The notes under the pieces were generated by a model. It made no database searches, had not been told where the DNA came from, and saw only the letters and a program-made list of their open reading frames with translations. Source: Brevinematales bacterium (lineage in GTDB: Bacteria; Spirochaetota; Brevinematia; Brevinematales; Thermospiraceae). From it: a DNA stretch of 64,000 bases. The DNA lies in contig JABLXN010000004.1 in NCBI GenBank assembly GCA_013177995.1, forward strand, positions 1 through 64,000, read 5' to 3'. This document shows, piece after piece, positions 36,045-44,245 of the stretch (positions within the stretch are counted from its first letter, which is position 1; each line of letters starts with the position of its first letter). A program made the translations under genes and the position numbers.

Positions 36045-37364
36045 CTATCTCCGTGAGTACAGAAGTGGATTGGGTTCTCTGCTGACCTCAGCCCCAATCC
36101 GAATCCCCGGGGCAAAACGACCTGTTTCTCTGGCCTTCAATAGCCTCTCCGTCATAATCTCTGTGAGTTGTTCCGGTGAAATAGGATTGATATAGATTTT
36201 TGTGTTACCCTCAAAACCCGCAGGCACATTGAAGCGAAGCTTTACAAGGATTCGCCAGGGAAGCACATACAACGAGTCAAAGGGGGTATAATACCATTCT
36301 TCATTGCAGGTAATCTCCGACGTCAACGCTACATGAACAGCATGCACAAGATCACTCATGCCACGGATCTCCTGGGGGGTCTGATGAAGGGGAGTTCCTT
36401 CTCGACTCTTGGAATACACAGCAATGGTAGGATACCTATGGCCTATCTCCACATACCCAATAGCAAATTCATTTTCTAAGAGCAAAAATGAATTATAAAT
36501 AGCAAAATTGACCCCAAACTCATTGTAGATATTGGGATTTTTCATTACCTCTCGAATCTCTCGTTCTAACTGAACACCCCACTCATCAAGTCCCACTAAC
36601 TGCCTGTGAAGATGATCAAAAGAAGCCCCCGCTGGCTTGAGCCAGTTCTGAAAGATAGAGATATAACGAACAAAAGGATTCTGTTCCTTGATAGATCGCA
36701 TAGTATCAATCGTAAACATCATATATTGAAAATGTTCTTCTGGAGTAAAATCACCCGCCGAAAAAAGATCAGTGGTATACTTTGCCCCAGGTTTATAATG
36801 TCTGAGTCCTAAAATAAGTTCATGGCACCCACCAAAAAAGGCATCAATTCTCTCTAACTTTTCTTCAAAGGTCTTGTCCTCTAACCTGATGCCCAATTTT
36901 TCATACTTGAGGGCAAGCACATTCATCACGTGCCTCATGCCTTCCGGATCACTCAGGTAAGCATCCCTCCATTTTCTGATATGTTCCGCCATACGGTACT
37001 GATAGTTTTTCGTCCAGTAATTGTACCCCACAATCTCAAAGAGATTACCTACACGGCGAAAGTGGATCCCTCGTGAGTCTTTCACCTGATGAGGGAGAAG
37101 ACAATACTCTGTTTTCCACTCTTTCCCATCAAAGAAATGTCTCGCCTTCTGTGGCGTGATATATTCCCAATTTTTCTCACAAAAATGGCAATAATCCTCT
37201 GGTTCTCTCACTGGTTCTGTGAGAAGTTCCTTTTCCTGCCCGTTGGGGAAAAAGGCCTTGTACCCCCTCTCCGAAACAGACCACACCTCTGTTTGGTTAA
37301 AGGGGTTAATCTGTTTTACGGTACCATCAGGCATTCGATGATAATAACGATCATAAGAGCCCAT
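36045..37364 (-). CDS. HIT/GalT-like nucleotidyltransferase-fold protein (DUF4921-like)
   Basis: A 439-residue cytoplasmic protein. It resembles galactose-1-phosphate uridylyltransferase-like proteins: an N-terminal segment MPDGTVKQINPFNQTEVW, a Cys pair DYCHFCEKNW near residue 60, and a HIT-type motif AGASFDHLHRQLVG near 250. That motif has H-x-H, with Arg between His and Gln as in DUF4921 members known to me. I would not name it galT: no other Leloir gene is near and the canonical HPHxQ is not exact. ATG 37364 has AAGGAGCGG upstream. It heads the run toward rpoD, with its own promoter at 37393-37421. Confidence 0.7.
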   Translation of the reverse strand: MGSYDRYYHRMPDGTVKQINPFNQTEVWSVSERGYKAFFPNGQEKELLTEPVREPEDYCHFCEKNWEYITPQKARHFFDGKEWKTEYCLLPHQVKDSRGIHFRRVGNLFEIVGYNYWTKNYQYRMAEHIRKWRDAYLSDPEGMRHVMNVLALKYEKLGIRLEDKTFEEKLERIDAFFGGCHELILGLRHYKPGAKYTTDLFSAGDFTPEEHFQYMMFTIDTMRSIKEQNPFVRYISIFQNWLKPAGASFDHLHRQLVGLDEWGVQLEREIREVMKNPNIYNEFGVNFAIYNSFLLLENEFAIGYVEIGHRYPTIAVYSKSREGTPLHQTPQEIRGMSDLVHAVHVALTSEITCNEEWYYTPFDSLYVLPWRILVKLRFNVPAGFEGNTKIYINPISPEQLTEIMTERLLKARETGRFAPGIRIGAEVSREPNPLLYSRR

Positions 37365-37392
37365 AGCCGCTCCTTGTATATCGATGGTTATT

Positions 37393-37421
37393 ATTATACT
37401 TCTTCTCGGGAAAAAAAGCAA
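37393..37421 (-). promoter_or_regulatory. Sigma70 promoter of the HIT/GalT-like gene
   Basis: TTGCTT (37421-37416), 17-base spacer and perfect TATAAT (37398-37393), about 30 bases before the start codon. The 332 bases between the starts of this gene and the divergent lipoprotein gene hold only this promoter and repeat copy 3. Confidence 0.75.
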
Positions 37422-37442
37422 AGAACAAGGCAAATCCCTCTT

Positions 37443-37644
37443 GAGACCCTTGCGCGGGTGTTTTCTTCCCCTGTTTAGGTCAGGGGCTACGCCCCTGAAA
37501 CCCCGCTTTTTCTGTTCACAAGGGTTTATTTGTCTTTTTTATCCAAAAAAATAGGCCTGTTTATTATGGAAAGGAACATTTTTATACTACTTTTTGTTTT
37601 TTTATTACTTTCTTGAGACCTTTGCACGAATGTGCAAAGGTCTC
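37443..37644 (+). repeat. Dispersed ~200-base element, copy 3
   Basis: A 202-base copy. It starts GAGACCCTTGCGCGG and has the inner perfect hairpin TCAGGGGC-TAC-GCCCCTGA at 37480-37498. It ends with a perfect 30-base hairpin GAGACCTTTGCAC-GAAT-GTGCAAAGGTCTC at 37615-37644. TATACT at 37583-37588, with TTTATT 18 bases upstream, points to the hairpin and to the lipoprotein gene beyond it. Confidence 0.88.
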
Positions 37645-37696
37645 GTTTCTTTACTTTTTTCTTTTTGTGTCGATATATCATATCAAGGAGAATCCA

Positions 37697-38056
37697 ATGA
37701 AAAGAATGCTCTTTTTTTGTGTATGTATCCTGCTGGTGTTTTCTTTCAGCTGCGACATGAAAAAACAAACCAGACAAACCCCTCCTGAAAAACCAAAAAC
37801 CGTCGCTACCAAAGACTCAGGCGAAACAGTGTCTTCCTCTCCAACGGTTCAAAAAAAGTCTTCAGGCTCTTCTTCCTGGTGGGAGAGAATGTGGTCTCCC
37901 CTTTCTTCCAAAACCTCTGGTAAGAAAACGCCTTCCTCTTCATGGCAGGTTGCCTTTGAAAATTTCACCTCTCGTCTCAACCCAGCGACTATTGTCTTTA
38001 CCATGGCAGGGGGAGGCATAGTTCTCCATTTTCTTCTCAAGGCTTTCAAAAGGTAG
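37697..38056 (+). CDS. Small putative lipoprotein with C-terminal membrane helix
   Basis: A 119-residue protein. The signal peptide MKRMLFFCVCILLVFSFSC ends in a lipobox-like FSFSC (Cys 19), followed by a Lys/Thr/Ser/Pro-rich linker and a Trp-rich patch (SSSWWERMW). A C-terminal hydrophobic segment (NPATIVFTMAGGGIVLHFLL) is the only other feature. I do not recognise a family. ATG 37697 has AAGGAG at 37685-37690; upstream in-frame starts lie inside repeat copy 3 and are unlikely. It is alone on this strand; ftsW converges 14 bases after its end, with only a weak AAAAGG-TAG-CCTTTT hairpin between. Confidence 0.7.
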   Translation: MKRMLFFCVCILLVFSFSCDMKKQTRQTPPEKPKTVATKDSGETVSSSPTVQKKSSGSSSWWERMWSPLSSKTSGKKTPSSSWQVAFENFTSRLNPATIVFTMAGGGIVLHFLLKAFKR

Positions 38057-38069
38057 CCTTTTACCTAAG

Positions 38070-39218
38070 TTATTCTTCCATCGTCGTTTGAAAATCCTCG
38101 TGAATCTCTCGCCAGGTTTCCTTCACCTCTTCGTGGGTTGAGGCACTGAGATTCAGAAGAATACCCATGGCTAAAGAAAACATAACAAAAGACGATCCCC
38201 CATAACTGAGAAAAGGAAGACTCACCCCTGTTGGGGGAAGTACTCCTGTAGTCACACCGATATTGAGTATCACATGAAGAGCAAAAAGAGAGGCTATCCC
38301 ATACCCAAGAAGTTGTCCGAAAGGATCTCTCACATGTCTTGCAATCAAAAAAGCCCTCAGGAAAATAAAGATATAAATCCCTAAAAGAAGAAGCGCCAAA
38401 AGAAGCCCTAACTCCTCTGTGATCACCGCATAAATAAAATCAGTGTGAGGAGTTGGCAAGGCACCTAACTTCTGGACTGAATTCCCAAGCCCCTTTCCAA
38501 ACCACCCAGCCCCCGCAAAAGCCCTGTACGATTGAATCAGGTGGTACCCTCGTCCATAGGGATCATCCCAGGGATTGAGAAAAGAGAGGATTCTCGCCTT
38601 TCTGTAGGTAACCTGAATCACAAAGGTCACCAGAACAGGAAGACTGAGAAGCCCCACACTCAGGAGATGCTTGATAGAAGCTCCTCCAACAAAAAACATG
38701 ATAAGCCCCACCGCCAAAAGCAGCGTGGCAATAGAAAACCCTGATTGCATCAAAATGATAAAAAACATCGCGGTTACGATGAGAAGAGGGGGCAAAAGCC
38801 CAAAAGTAAAATTTTGAAGCTTCTGTTGTTTCTTGGTGAGAATATGCGCAAGGTAGATAATAACAACTAACTTGGCAAACTCAGCCGGGTTAAAATCAAA
38901 AAGCCCAAGGCTAATCCAGCGTCTTGCCCCACCGCGCACACTTCCAAGCCCAGGCACAAAAACAAGAAGAAGAAGAACAAACGTCACCAGTACCATGGGT
39001 TTAATCCAGAAGCGAAGCCGGGTATAATCATAATGGGCCATGAAAACCATACCCATGAACCCAATAAGCATAAAAAGCAGTTGTTTCATGGCATAGGTAT
39101 AAATATTTCCCGTATAGCGAAGGGAAAAATACGAACTGGCACTAAACACAAAAAGAACACCCACAATCATCAGAAAAAACACGGCATACAGAAGAGGTCT
39201 ATCGATTTTTGAAAACAA
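38070..39218 (-). CDS. ftsW: SEDS-family peptidoglycan glycosyltransferase FtsW
   Basis: A 382-residue membrane protein with about ten helices. SEDS signatures VRGGARRWISLG, FNPAEFAKL, PTPHTDFIYAVITEELG and PPTGVSLPFLSYGGSS are present; the catalytic-region Asp lies in the HTDF motif. The GGARRW and ITEELG context favours FtsW over RodA, but the two are hard to separate without a tree. No other dcw-cluster gene is adjacent. The start appears to be TTG 39218: GAGGGG sits 6 bases upstream and no ATG or GTG gives the complete first helix. It follows the barrel-protein gene by 10 bases. Confidence 0.88.
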   Translation of the reverse strand: MFSKIDRPLLYAVFFLMIVGVLFVFSASSYFSLRYTGNIYTYAMKQLLFMLIGFMGMVFMAHYDYTRLRFWIKPMVLVTFVLLLLVFVPGLGSVRGGARRWISLGLFDFNPAEFAKLVVIIYLAHILTKKQQKLQNFTFGLLPPLLIVTAMFFIILMQSGFSIATLLLAVGLIMFFVGGASIKHLLSVGLLSLPVLVTFVIQVTYRKARILSFLNPWDDPYGRGYHLIQSYRAFAGAGWFGKGLGNSVQKLGALPTPHTDFIYAVITEELGLLLALLLLGIYIFIFLRAFLIARHVRDPFGQLLGYGIASLFALHVILNIGVTTGVLPPTGVSLPFLSYGGSSFVMFSLAMGILLNLSASTHEEVKETWREIHEDFQTTMEE

Positions 39219-39228
39219 CTCCTACCCC

Positions 39229-40119
39229 TCAAAAGCGATACGCATAACTCAGCGCTATACGATAAGGCTTCACATCCGTTTTCTCATATTTCCATGTGGT
39301 GAAATGTCCTTCTTTCAAGGAATACTGTCGCTCAGTATACCACTGCAAAAGAATGGTAAGGGAGTGATGTTTCCCTTCAAAATAGGCCAAAGGCCCAAAT
39401 ACCCACTCGGTATAATCAGAGCCCCAACCTGAGGAAGCCAAAGGAGAATCTTTCCTATGGGAAATCCTTGTTGTCGTTGAAAGAAGACATCCGATATTTC
39501 TCAAGAGAAGGGGCATTTGATAGGCAATCACAGAGGTGGTGAGATATCGCCACCCATTGTAATTCTGTCCACTATCGGCTTCATACAGCCATGGTGTCGT
39601 CTCATCGGCTGAGGTGAGCATACGGTAATTCAAGGCATGCTCTGTATAGAGAAGGACGTGAGACCATTCTCCTGGTATGATGGCCCCTGTATCAAACTGA
39701 AAAGCCCCCTTTCCCCATAGTTCTATAACAGCCCCTCCAAAAGGTGTTGGTGTCTGGGTATGGTTCGTGTTGGAAGAAGGATTGAGCGCCAACCCGGTGA
39801 AGGAAAGAAACGTCCACCCTGTACCAACCTTTCCCCCGCCACTGAAAACCAGAATAGCCAAAGGAGAGAGACTCACTTCTCCTCCTGCATTGAAGGAAAC
39901 AGGAGAAATCTCTCCAAATACCTTCCAGAGAAGAAAATTCTCCTTTGTCAAAAGAGATTTTCCCTGCAGGAAAGGAAATTTCTCCTCATGGGAAACCACT
40001 ACCTTGGTTTCTATCCCTCCGCTAAAATACACCGCATTCAACCACTGAATCTGGTTTTTTACGGTAGCAGAAAAAAGCGCAAGTGGTATTCCCATCATGA
40101 CAAGTAGCCATCTTCTCAT
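39229..40119 (-). CDS. Exported protein, probable outer-membrane beta-barrel
   Basis: A 296-residue protein with a signal peptide (MRRWLLVMMGIPLALFSA). The mature part is rich in alternating hydrophobic/polar strands with aromatic girdle residues and ends in a terminal phenylalanine (YAYRF), the usual outer-membrane insertion signal. I do not recognise a family and no catalytic motif is visible. ATG 40119 follows AGGAGG. It lies immediately upstream of ftsW and may be co-transcribed with it. Confidence 0.65.
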   Translation of the reverse strand: MRRWLLVMMGIPLALFSATVKNQIQWLNAVYFSGGIETKVVVSHEEKFPFLQGKSLLTKENFLLWKVFGEISPVSFNAGGEVSLSPLAILVFSGGGKVGTGWTFLSFTGLALNPSSNTNHTQTPTPFGGAVIELWGKGAFQFDTGAIIPGEWSHVLLYTEHALNYRMLTSADETTPWLYEADSGQNYNGWRYLTTSVIAYQMPLLLRNIGCLLSTTTRISHRKDSPLASSGWGSDYTEWVFGPLAYFEGKHHSLTILLQWYTERQYSLKEGHFTTWKYEKTDVKPYRIALSYAYRF

Positions 40120-40162
40120 GATATCCTCCTCTGGATGGTTTTTCAAGTTTTTTTCCGTTCTA

Positions 40163-40660
40163 CTACAAAAACTTCATAATGGCTGTGGATAAGGTAACAA
40201 GAATACCTATAAACCACATTATCATGGTAAAACGATGGTTGACTTCTTCAAATCGTTTGTCAACCAACTCAAATCTTTTATCCATCAACTCAAAACGCTT
40301 ATTCATTTCTTCTCTCATGAGCTCTAAACGTTTGTCCATTTCCTCAAAACGTTTATCTACTTGCTCCAAACGTTTGTCTACTTGTTCAAAACGTTTATCT
40401 ACTTGCTCAAAACGTTTGTCTACTTGCTCAAAATGTTTATTTACTTGCTCAAAACGTTTCTCTACCTGTTCAAACCGCTTATCCATCTGTTCAAGAAGCA
40501 GTCTGAAATCCTCTCGTAGATGCTCTATATCCTGTTTGGTAGCGTGTTCTTCTTTGATTTCCTTGATGTACAGCTCCAGTTCCTGAATGACCTCTTCTGC
40601 CTCTTCTTCAGAAACACTCTTGGTAAGGGCCTTGTAGAGGGAAATAAGAGAAGACATCAT
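40163..40660 (-). CDS. Heptad-repeat coiled-coil protein with C-terminal membrane anchor
   Basis: A 165-residue protein of unknown function. Residues 1-50 are helical and acidic, then about twelve near-identical heptads of the form [VM]-[DE]-K-R-[FL]-E-[QEL] (residues about 58-140) build a continuous coiled coil. One transmembrane helix (TMIMWFIGILVTLSTAIM) ends it. At DNA level the heptads are 21-base tandem repeats (about 40250-40480). Tail-anchored coiled-coil proteins of this type are related to DUF1640-like families, but the match is not specific. GGAGG precedes ATG 40660, and a TTGACT-17-TATACT promoter gives a leader of only about 10 bases. Confidence 0.75.
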   Translation of the reverse strand: MMSSLISLYKALTKSVSEEEAEEVIQELELYIKEIKEEHATKQDIEHLREDFRLLLEQMDKRFEQVEKRFEQVNKHFEQVDKRFEQVDKRFEQVDKRLEQVDKRFEEMDKRLELMREEMNKRFELMDKRFELVDKRFEEVNHRFTMIMWFIGILVTLSTAIMKFL

Positions 40661-40675
40661 TTACCTCCGGTTTAT

Positions 40676-40704
40676 AGTATACACCACAACAAATAAGAAG
40701 TCAA
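40676..40704 (-). promoter_or_regulatory. Sigma70 promoter of the coiled-coil gene
   Basis: TTGACT (40704-40699), 17-base spacer and TATACT (40681-40676). The predicted start near 40669 leaves room for only the GGAGG ribosome site before ATG 40660. Confidence 0.8.
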
Positions 40705-40744
40705 GAAGAAAAACATCAAACAAAAATTTTTCAGTGAGGAAATA

Positions 40745-40772
40745 TTGACTTTCTCTTATTTTGCCTTATGAT
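40745..40772 (+). promoter_or_regulatory. Putative sigma70 promoter of the GH57 branching-enzyme gene
   Basis: TTGACT (40745-40750), 16-base spacer and TATGAT (40767-40772), about 30 bases before the start codon and divergent from the coiled-coil promoter. Confidence 0.6.
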
Positions 40773-40801
40773 AGTAGTATAAAAATCCACGAGGAGAAGC
40801 T

Positions 40802-42397
40802 ATGAAACAGGGATACTGGATGTTAGTACTTCATGCCCATCTTCCTTTTGTCCGCCATCCTGAGTACAAGGACGTGATCGAGGAAAGATGGCTTTATGAG
40901 GCTATTACTGAGACCTATATACCCCTCCTGTGGGTTTTTGAACAGTTAGCCGAAGAAAATGTACCTTTTCGGCTCACCATGTCCATTACCCCTCCCCTTG
41001 CCAATATGCTTACCGATCCCCTCCTGCAGGATCGATACGTTCAGCATATTGATAAGCTTATTCAACTGACTGAACAGGAAGTCGTCCGCAATCGTTTTGT
41101 TCCAGAATACCTGACATTGGCTCAGTTCTATCTTGATCGTTTCAAAAGAGTGCGAAAAAGCTTTGTTGAAACCTACAAAAAAGACCTTGTCAAAGCCTTT
41201 CGCCGTTTTCAGGATCTTGGTTTTCTTGAAATTCTCACCAGTGGAGCCACTCATGGTTTTTTTCCTCTCTTGAGTGTCCACCCAGAGGCTGTGCGGGCTC
41301 AGATTCAGGTGGCTGTGAAGGATTATGCCCGACATTTTGGTCGTGCTCCAAGGGGGATATGGAATCCTGAGTGTGGATACTACCCGGGACTGGAACATCT
41401 TCTCAAAGAGGCCGGGATCCGTTTCTTCTACACGGATACCCATGGTATCCTTCATGCCTCTGAAAAACCCCTCTATGGGGTTTTTGCTCCCATGCAAACA
41501 CCCAATGGGGTAGCCTATTTTGCCCGTGATGTGGATACCTCTCACACGGTCTGGTCATCCACAGAAGGATATCCAGGGGATGGGGCTTACCGGGAATTTT
41601 ACAGGGATATTGGCTTTGATCTGGAACATCACTATATCAAACCCTATATTCATGAGAGTGGACTTCGGGTAGCCACGGGTATCAAGTACCACCGTATCAC
41701 AAGCAAAGAAACCCCTATGGATCACAAACTCCCTTATGACGTGGAACTTGCTCAACAAAAGGTACAGGAACATGCCCAGCACTTTCTCTACGGAAGAGAA
41801 CAACAGATCGACTATGTGGCTTCCCTCATGGATCGTCCCCCTGTCGTGGTGTCTATGTATGACGCTGAACTTTTTGGACACTGGTGGTTTGAAGGACCTG
41901 ATTTTCTTTACCATGTCATCAAGAAGGTCGCCACTCATCCAAAGATTGGGATGATCACCGCTCCTGAATATCTTGAGATGTTCCCCCACAATCAAGTAGC
42001 CACCCCTCCCCTCTGCAGCTGGGGATACAAGGGATACTGTGAGTTCTGGCTCAATGGTACCAACGACTGGATTTATCCCCATCTTCACAAGATGGCCGAG
42101 CGGATGAGAGAATTGGCCAATACTTACCGTGGAAACCAGAACCCAGTCGTTATCCGCGCTCTCAATCAGGCTGCAAGAGAGCTTCTTTTAGCCCAATCAT
42201 CCGACTGGGCCTTCATCATGCGAACAGGAACCATGGTGGATTATGCAGTGAAACGGACCAAACTCCATATCTCCCGTTTCAACAGGCTCTATGAGATGAT
42301 CCATGTCCAGGTTTCCATTGACGAAGCCTGGCTGAGTGAGGTGGAAAAACGGGATAATATCTTCCCCGAAATAGACTTCAGGGTATATGCCTCCTGA
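40802..42397 (+). CDS. GH57 1,4-alpha-glucan branching enzyme
   Basis: Forms alpha-1,6 branches in glycogen-like polymers. The 531-residue protein has all GH57 branching-enzyme motifs: LVLHAHLPFVRHP at the N-terminus, SGATHGFFPLL, and GIWNPECGYYPGLE with the nucleophile Glu near residue 187. Further on are YDAELFGHWWFEGP with the acid/base Asp near 354, and the C-terminal helical domain ending with RTGTMVDYAVKRTKLHISRF. It has no signal peptide, so it acts in the cytoplasm, unlike the exported GH57-like protein at 7890-10625. No glgA, glgC or glgP is in the window. ATG 40802 follows CGAGGAGAAG, and a strong terminator follows at 42424-42460. Confidence 0.93.
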   Translation: MKQGYWMLVLHAHLPFVRHPEYKDVIEERWLYEAITETYIPLLWVFEQLAEENVPFRLTMSITPPLANMLTDPLLQDRYVQHIDKLIQLTEQEVVRNRFVPEYLTLAQFYLDRFKRVRKSFVETYKKDLVKAFRRFQDLGFLEILTSGATHGFFPLLSVHPEAVRAQIQVAVKDYARHFGRAPRGIWNPECGYYPGLEHLLKEAGIRFFYTDTHGILHASEKPLYGVFAPMQTPNGVAYFARDVDTSHTVWSSTEGYPGDGAYREFYRDIGFDLEHHYIKPYIHESGLRVATGIKYHRITSKETPMDHKLPYDVELAQQKVQEHAQHFLYGREQQIDYVASLMDRPPVVVSMYDAELFGHWWFEGPDFLYHVIKKVATHPKIGMITAPEYLEMFPHNQVATPPLCSWGYKGYCEFWLNGTNDWIYPHLHKMAERMRELANTYRGNQNPVVIRALNQAARELLLAQSSDWAFIMRTGTMVDYAVKRTKLHISRFNRLYEMIHVQVSIDEAWLSEVEKRDNIFPEIDFRVYAS

Positions 42398-42423
42398 AGA
42401 ACCTACGAAAACCTATGAGAGCT

Positions 42424-42460
42424 ATCCTTCTGCAGAAACTCCTGCAGAAGGATTTTTTTT
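42424..42460 (+). terminator. Rho-independent terminator of the branching-enzyme gene
   Basis: Perfect 12-base stem ATCCTTCTGCAG / CTGCAGAAGGAT with loop AAACTC and an 8-base T-run. The T-run directly abuts the GAGACC end of repeat copy 4. Confidence 0.93.
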
Positions 42461-42660
42461 GAGACCTTTGCACGAATGGGCAAAGGTCTCAAAAAAGTGG
42501 TAAAAAACAAAAAATAGTATAAAAATGTTCCTTAACGTAATAAATAAAACTATTCCTTTGAACAAAAAAGACAAATAAGCCCTTGTTAATGGAAAAAGCG
42601 GGGAAGAGGGGCGTAGCCCCTGACCAAGACGGGAAAAGAAAACATCCATACAAGGGTCTC
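42461..42660 (-). repeat. Dispersed ~200-base element, copy 4
   Basis: A full 200-base copy in the opposite orientation to copies 2 and 3. The 30-base hairpin end is at 42461-42490 with one mismatch, TATACT on the minus strand is at 42521-42516, and the outer end GGTCTC is at 42655-42660. It fills the gap between two convergent genes; its outer end lies 3 bases before the end of the pif1 gene. A minus-strand frame across it (42422-42649) is not conserved in copy 3. Confidence 0.88.
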
Positions 42661-42663
42661 TTT

Positions 42664-44244
42664 TTATATTTTCTTTTCTTGGGAAGAAAGCTCATAAATC
42701 TCAAGAATTCTGTCAAGCCGAAAGGTTCTCTCTTCTCCTGTCAAGTGGCAAAAAGCCCGTAACCCCTCAAAAGTTTTCCCGTGATATTCCATGGTTCCCA
42801 CAAAAAGGGGAAGAATCACGCGGCGACTTTTTGTATCATCGGGCTTGAGATACACCATCTCAAGAAGTTTCTTTTCGTCTATGGCCTTTTGAAGAAGGCT
42901 TCTTTTTTCTTCCAGGGGTCTTGCCTCTTCTGCCTGTTGATATCGTGCCCCTGTCATAAACCGAATAATATGAGAATCCACCTTGACATGGCTTTTTCTG
43001 ATGGGGTGTTTGAGAACAAGCCCATCCAGACTGGTCACACGACTGAGAGCCACATAGGTCTGACCACTGGCAAAAGCCCCTTTTTTCATATCTAAGATAA
43101 CGTGGCTAAAGGTTTTCCCCTGGGATTTGTGTATGGTGATACTCCATGCTAGTCGCAAAGGAAACTGGGTAAAACTCCCTATAGCGGTCTTTTTCACCTC
43201 GTTTTTTCCCACCGTTTCATACCGATAGGATGTCCAGGTATAGGGCTGGACCTCCACTTCTGTGCCATCGTCAAGCTCCACCTCAACAACATCTCTGCCA
43301 CAATGTAGAACACGACCTATGGTTCCATTCACCCAGGCACCTGAGGGCTCATTGGTGAGAAACATGACCTGGGCCCCCTTCTTGAGAACCAGCTCATAAT
43401 CGGTAGGCATGTCTTTTTCAGAAAACTCCCCCTGAATTTTCCCCTGATAGGTCTTTTCCGATGAGGGAAGCTTCTGGAGTTCCCTCTGGTTGATTTCATC
43501 GACAATGTCATTGTGGGTAGTGAGATAAATATATTGCTTTTCTCCTGGTTCAAAATCAGGATCAAAGCGCTCATTCAAAAGGGCAATATCCTCATCTGTC
43601 ACCGTACCATTTCGAATACGGTTGAGAATATCAATGAAAACCTTATCACTTTGACGATAGATCTTTTCCAGTTCGTAGATTTTCATCGCAAGAGAGGGAT
43701 AACATTTTGCAGAAAAGAAATAGGGAGAATCATACATCGTACTGAAAAATTCCTTTTCTGTACTCTTCAACACAGGGGGAAGTTGATAAAGATCCCCGAT
43801 AAAAAGGAGCTGAATGCCTGCAAAGGGAAGAGAAGCACGTTCTCTCTCATGTTTTCTTTTGCCTTTTGAAAAAACCTCTCTTGTTATCCTTTCCATCATA
43901 TCGAGGAGATCGGCTCTCACCATGGAGATTTCATCAATTACAAGAAGATCCGTTTGCGAAAGAATATCGTACAATACATGTCCCCGTCTCTCTAAAATCT
44001 CTGGAATATCCCTCTCCGTATTCACGGGAAAGATGCCGTAAAAAGAATGAATGGTCTGTCCCTCAACATTGAGCGCTGCTACACCAGTGGGAGCAAGAAC
44101 TACAATACTTTTTTTACTAGTCTCAAGAAAATAACGCAAAAAAGTGGACTTCCCCGTCCCTGCTTTTCCTGTAAGAAAGATATTCTCCCCTCTTTGAAGC
44201 GCTTCAAGAACCTGTGTAAAATCCTTGTTTATCTCTATGGACAT
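42664..44244 (-). CDS. Pif1-family helicase with C-terminal WYL domain
   Basis: A 526-residue superfamily 1B 5'-3' DNA helicase. Motifs: Walker A FLTGKAGTGKSTFL near residue 25, motif Ia APTGVAALNVEGQTIHSFYG, motif II VIDEISMV, motif III FIGDLYQLPPV, a late motif WSITIHKSQGKTF, and VALSRVTSLDGL. Residues about 455-520 form a WYL module (KKLLEMVYLKPDDTKSRRVI then YHGKTFEGLRAFCHLTGEERTFRLDRI). A WYL domain at this position has been described in Thermotoga elfii Pif1 as an ssDNA-binding accessory module. ATG 44244 lies 1 base after the ychF stop; a TTG at 44265 inside ychF is the alternative start. It ends the hom-TPR-ychF-pif1 run. Confidence 0.9.
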   Translation of the reverse strand: MSIEINKDFTQVLEALQRGENIFLTGKAGTGKSTFLRYFLETSKKSIVVLAPTGVAALNVEGQTIHSFYGIFPVNTERDIPEILERRGHVLYDILSQTDLLVIDEISMVRADLLDMMERITREVFSKGKRKHERERASLPFAGIQLLFIGDLYQLPPVLKSTEKEFFSTMYDSPYFFSAKCYPSLAMKIYELEKIYRQSDKVFIDILNRIRNGTVTDEDIALLNERFDPDFEPGEKQYIYLTTHNDIVDEINQRELQKLPSSEKTYQGKIQGEFSEKDMPTDYELVLKKGAQVMFLTNEPSGAWVNGTIGRVLHCGRDVVEVELDDGTEVEVQPYTWTSYRYETVGKNEVKKTAIGSFTQFPLRLAWSITIHKSQGKTFSHVILDMKKGAFASGQTYVALSRVTSLDGLVLKHPIRKSHVKVDSHIIRFMTGARYQQAEEARPLEEKRSLLQKAIDEKKLLEMVYLKPDDTKSRRVILPLFVGTMEYHGKTFEGLRAFCHLTGEERTFRLDRILEIYELSSQEKKI

Positions 44245-44245
44245 A

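Noticed and set aside
40250-40480. Regular short repeats resembling an array
   Set aside because: The 21-base repeats have no spacers and encode in-frame heptads of a coiled-coil protein, so this is not a CRISPR array.
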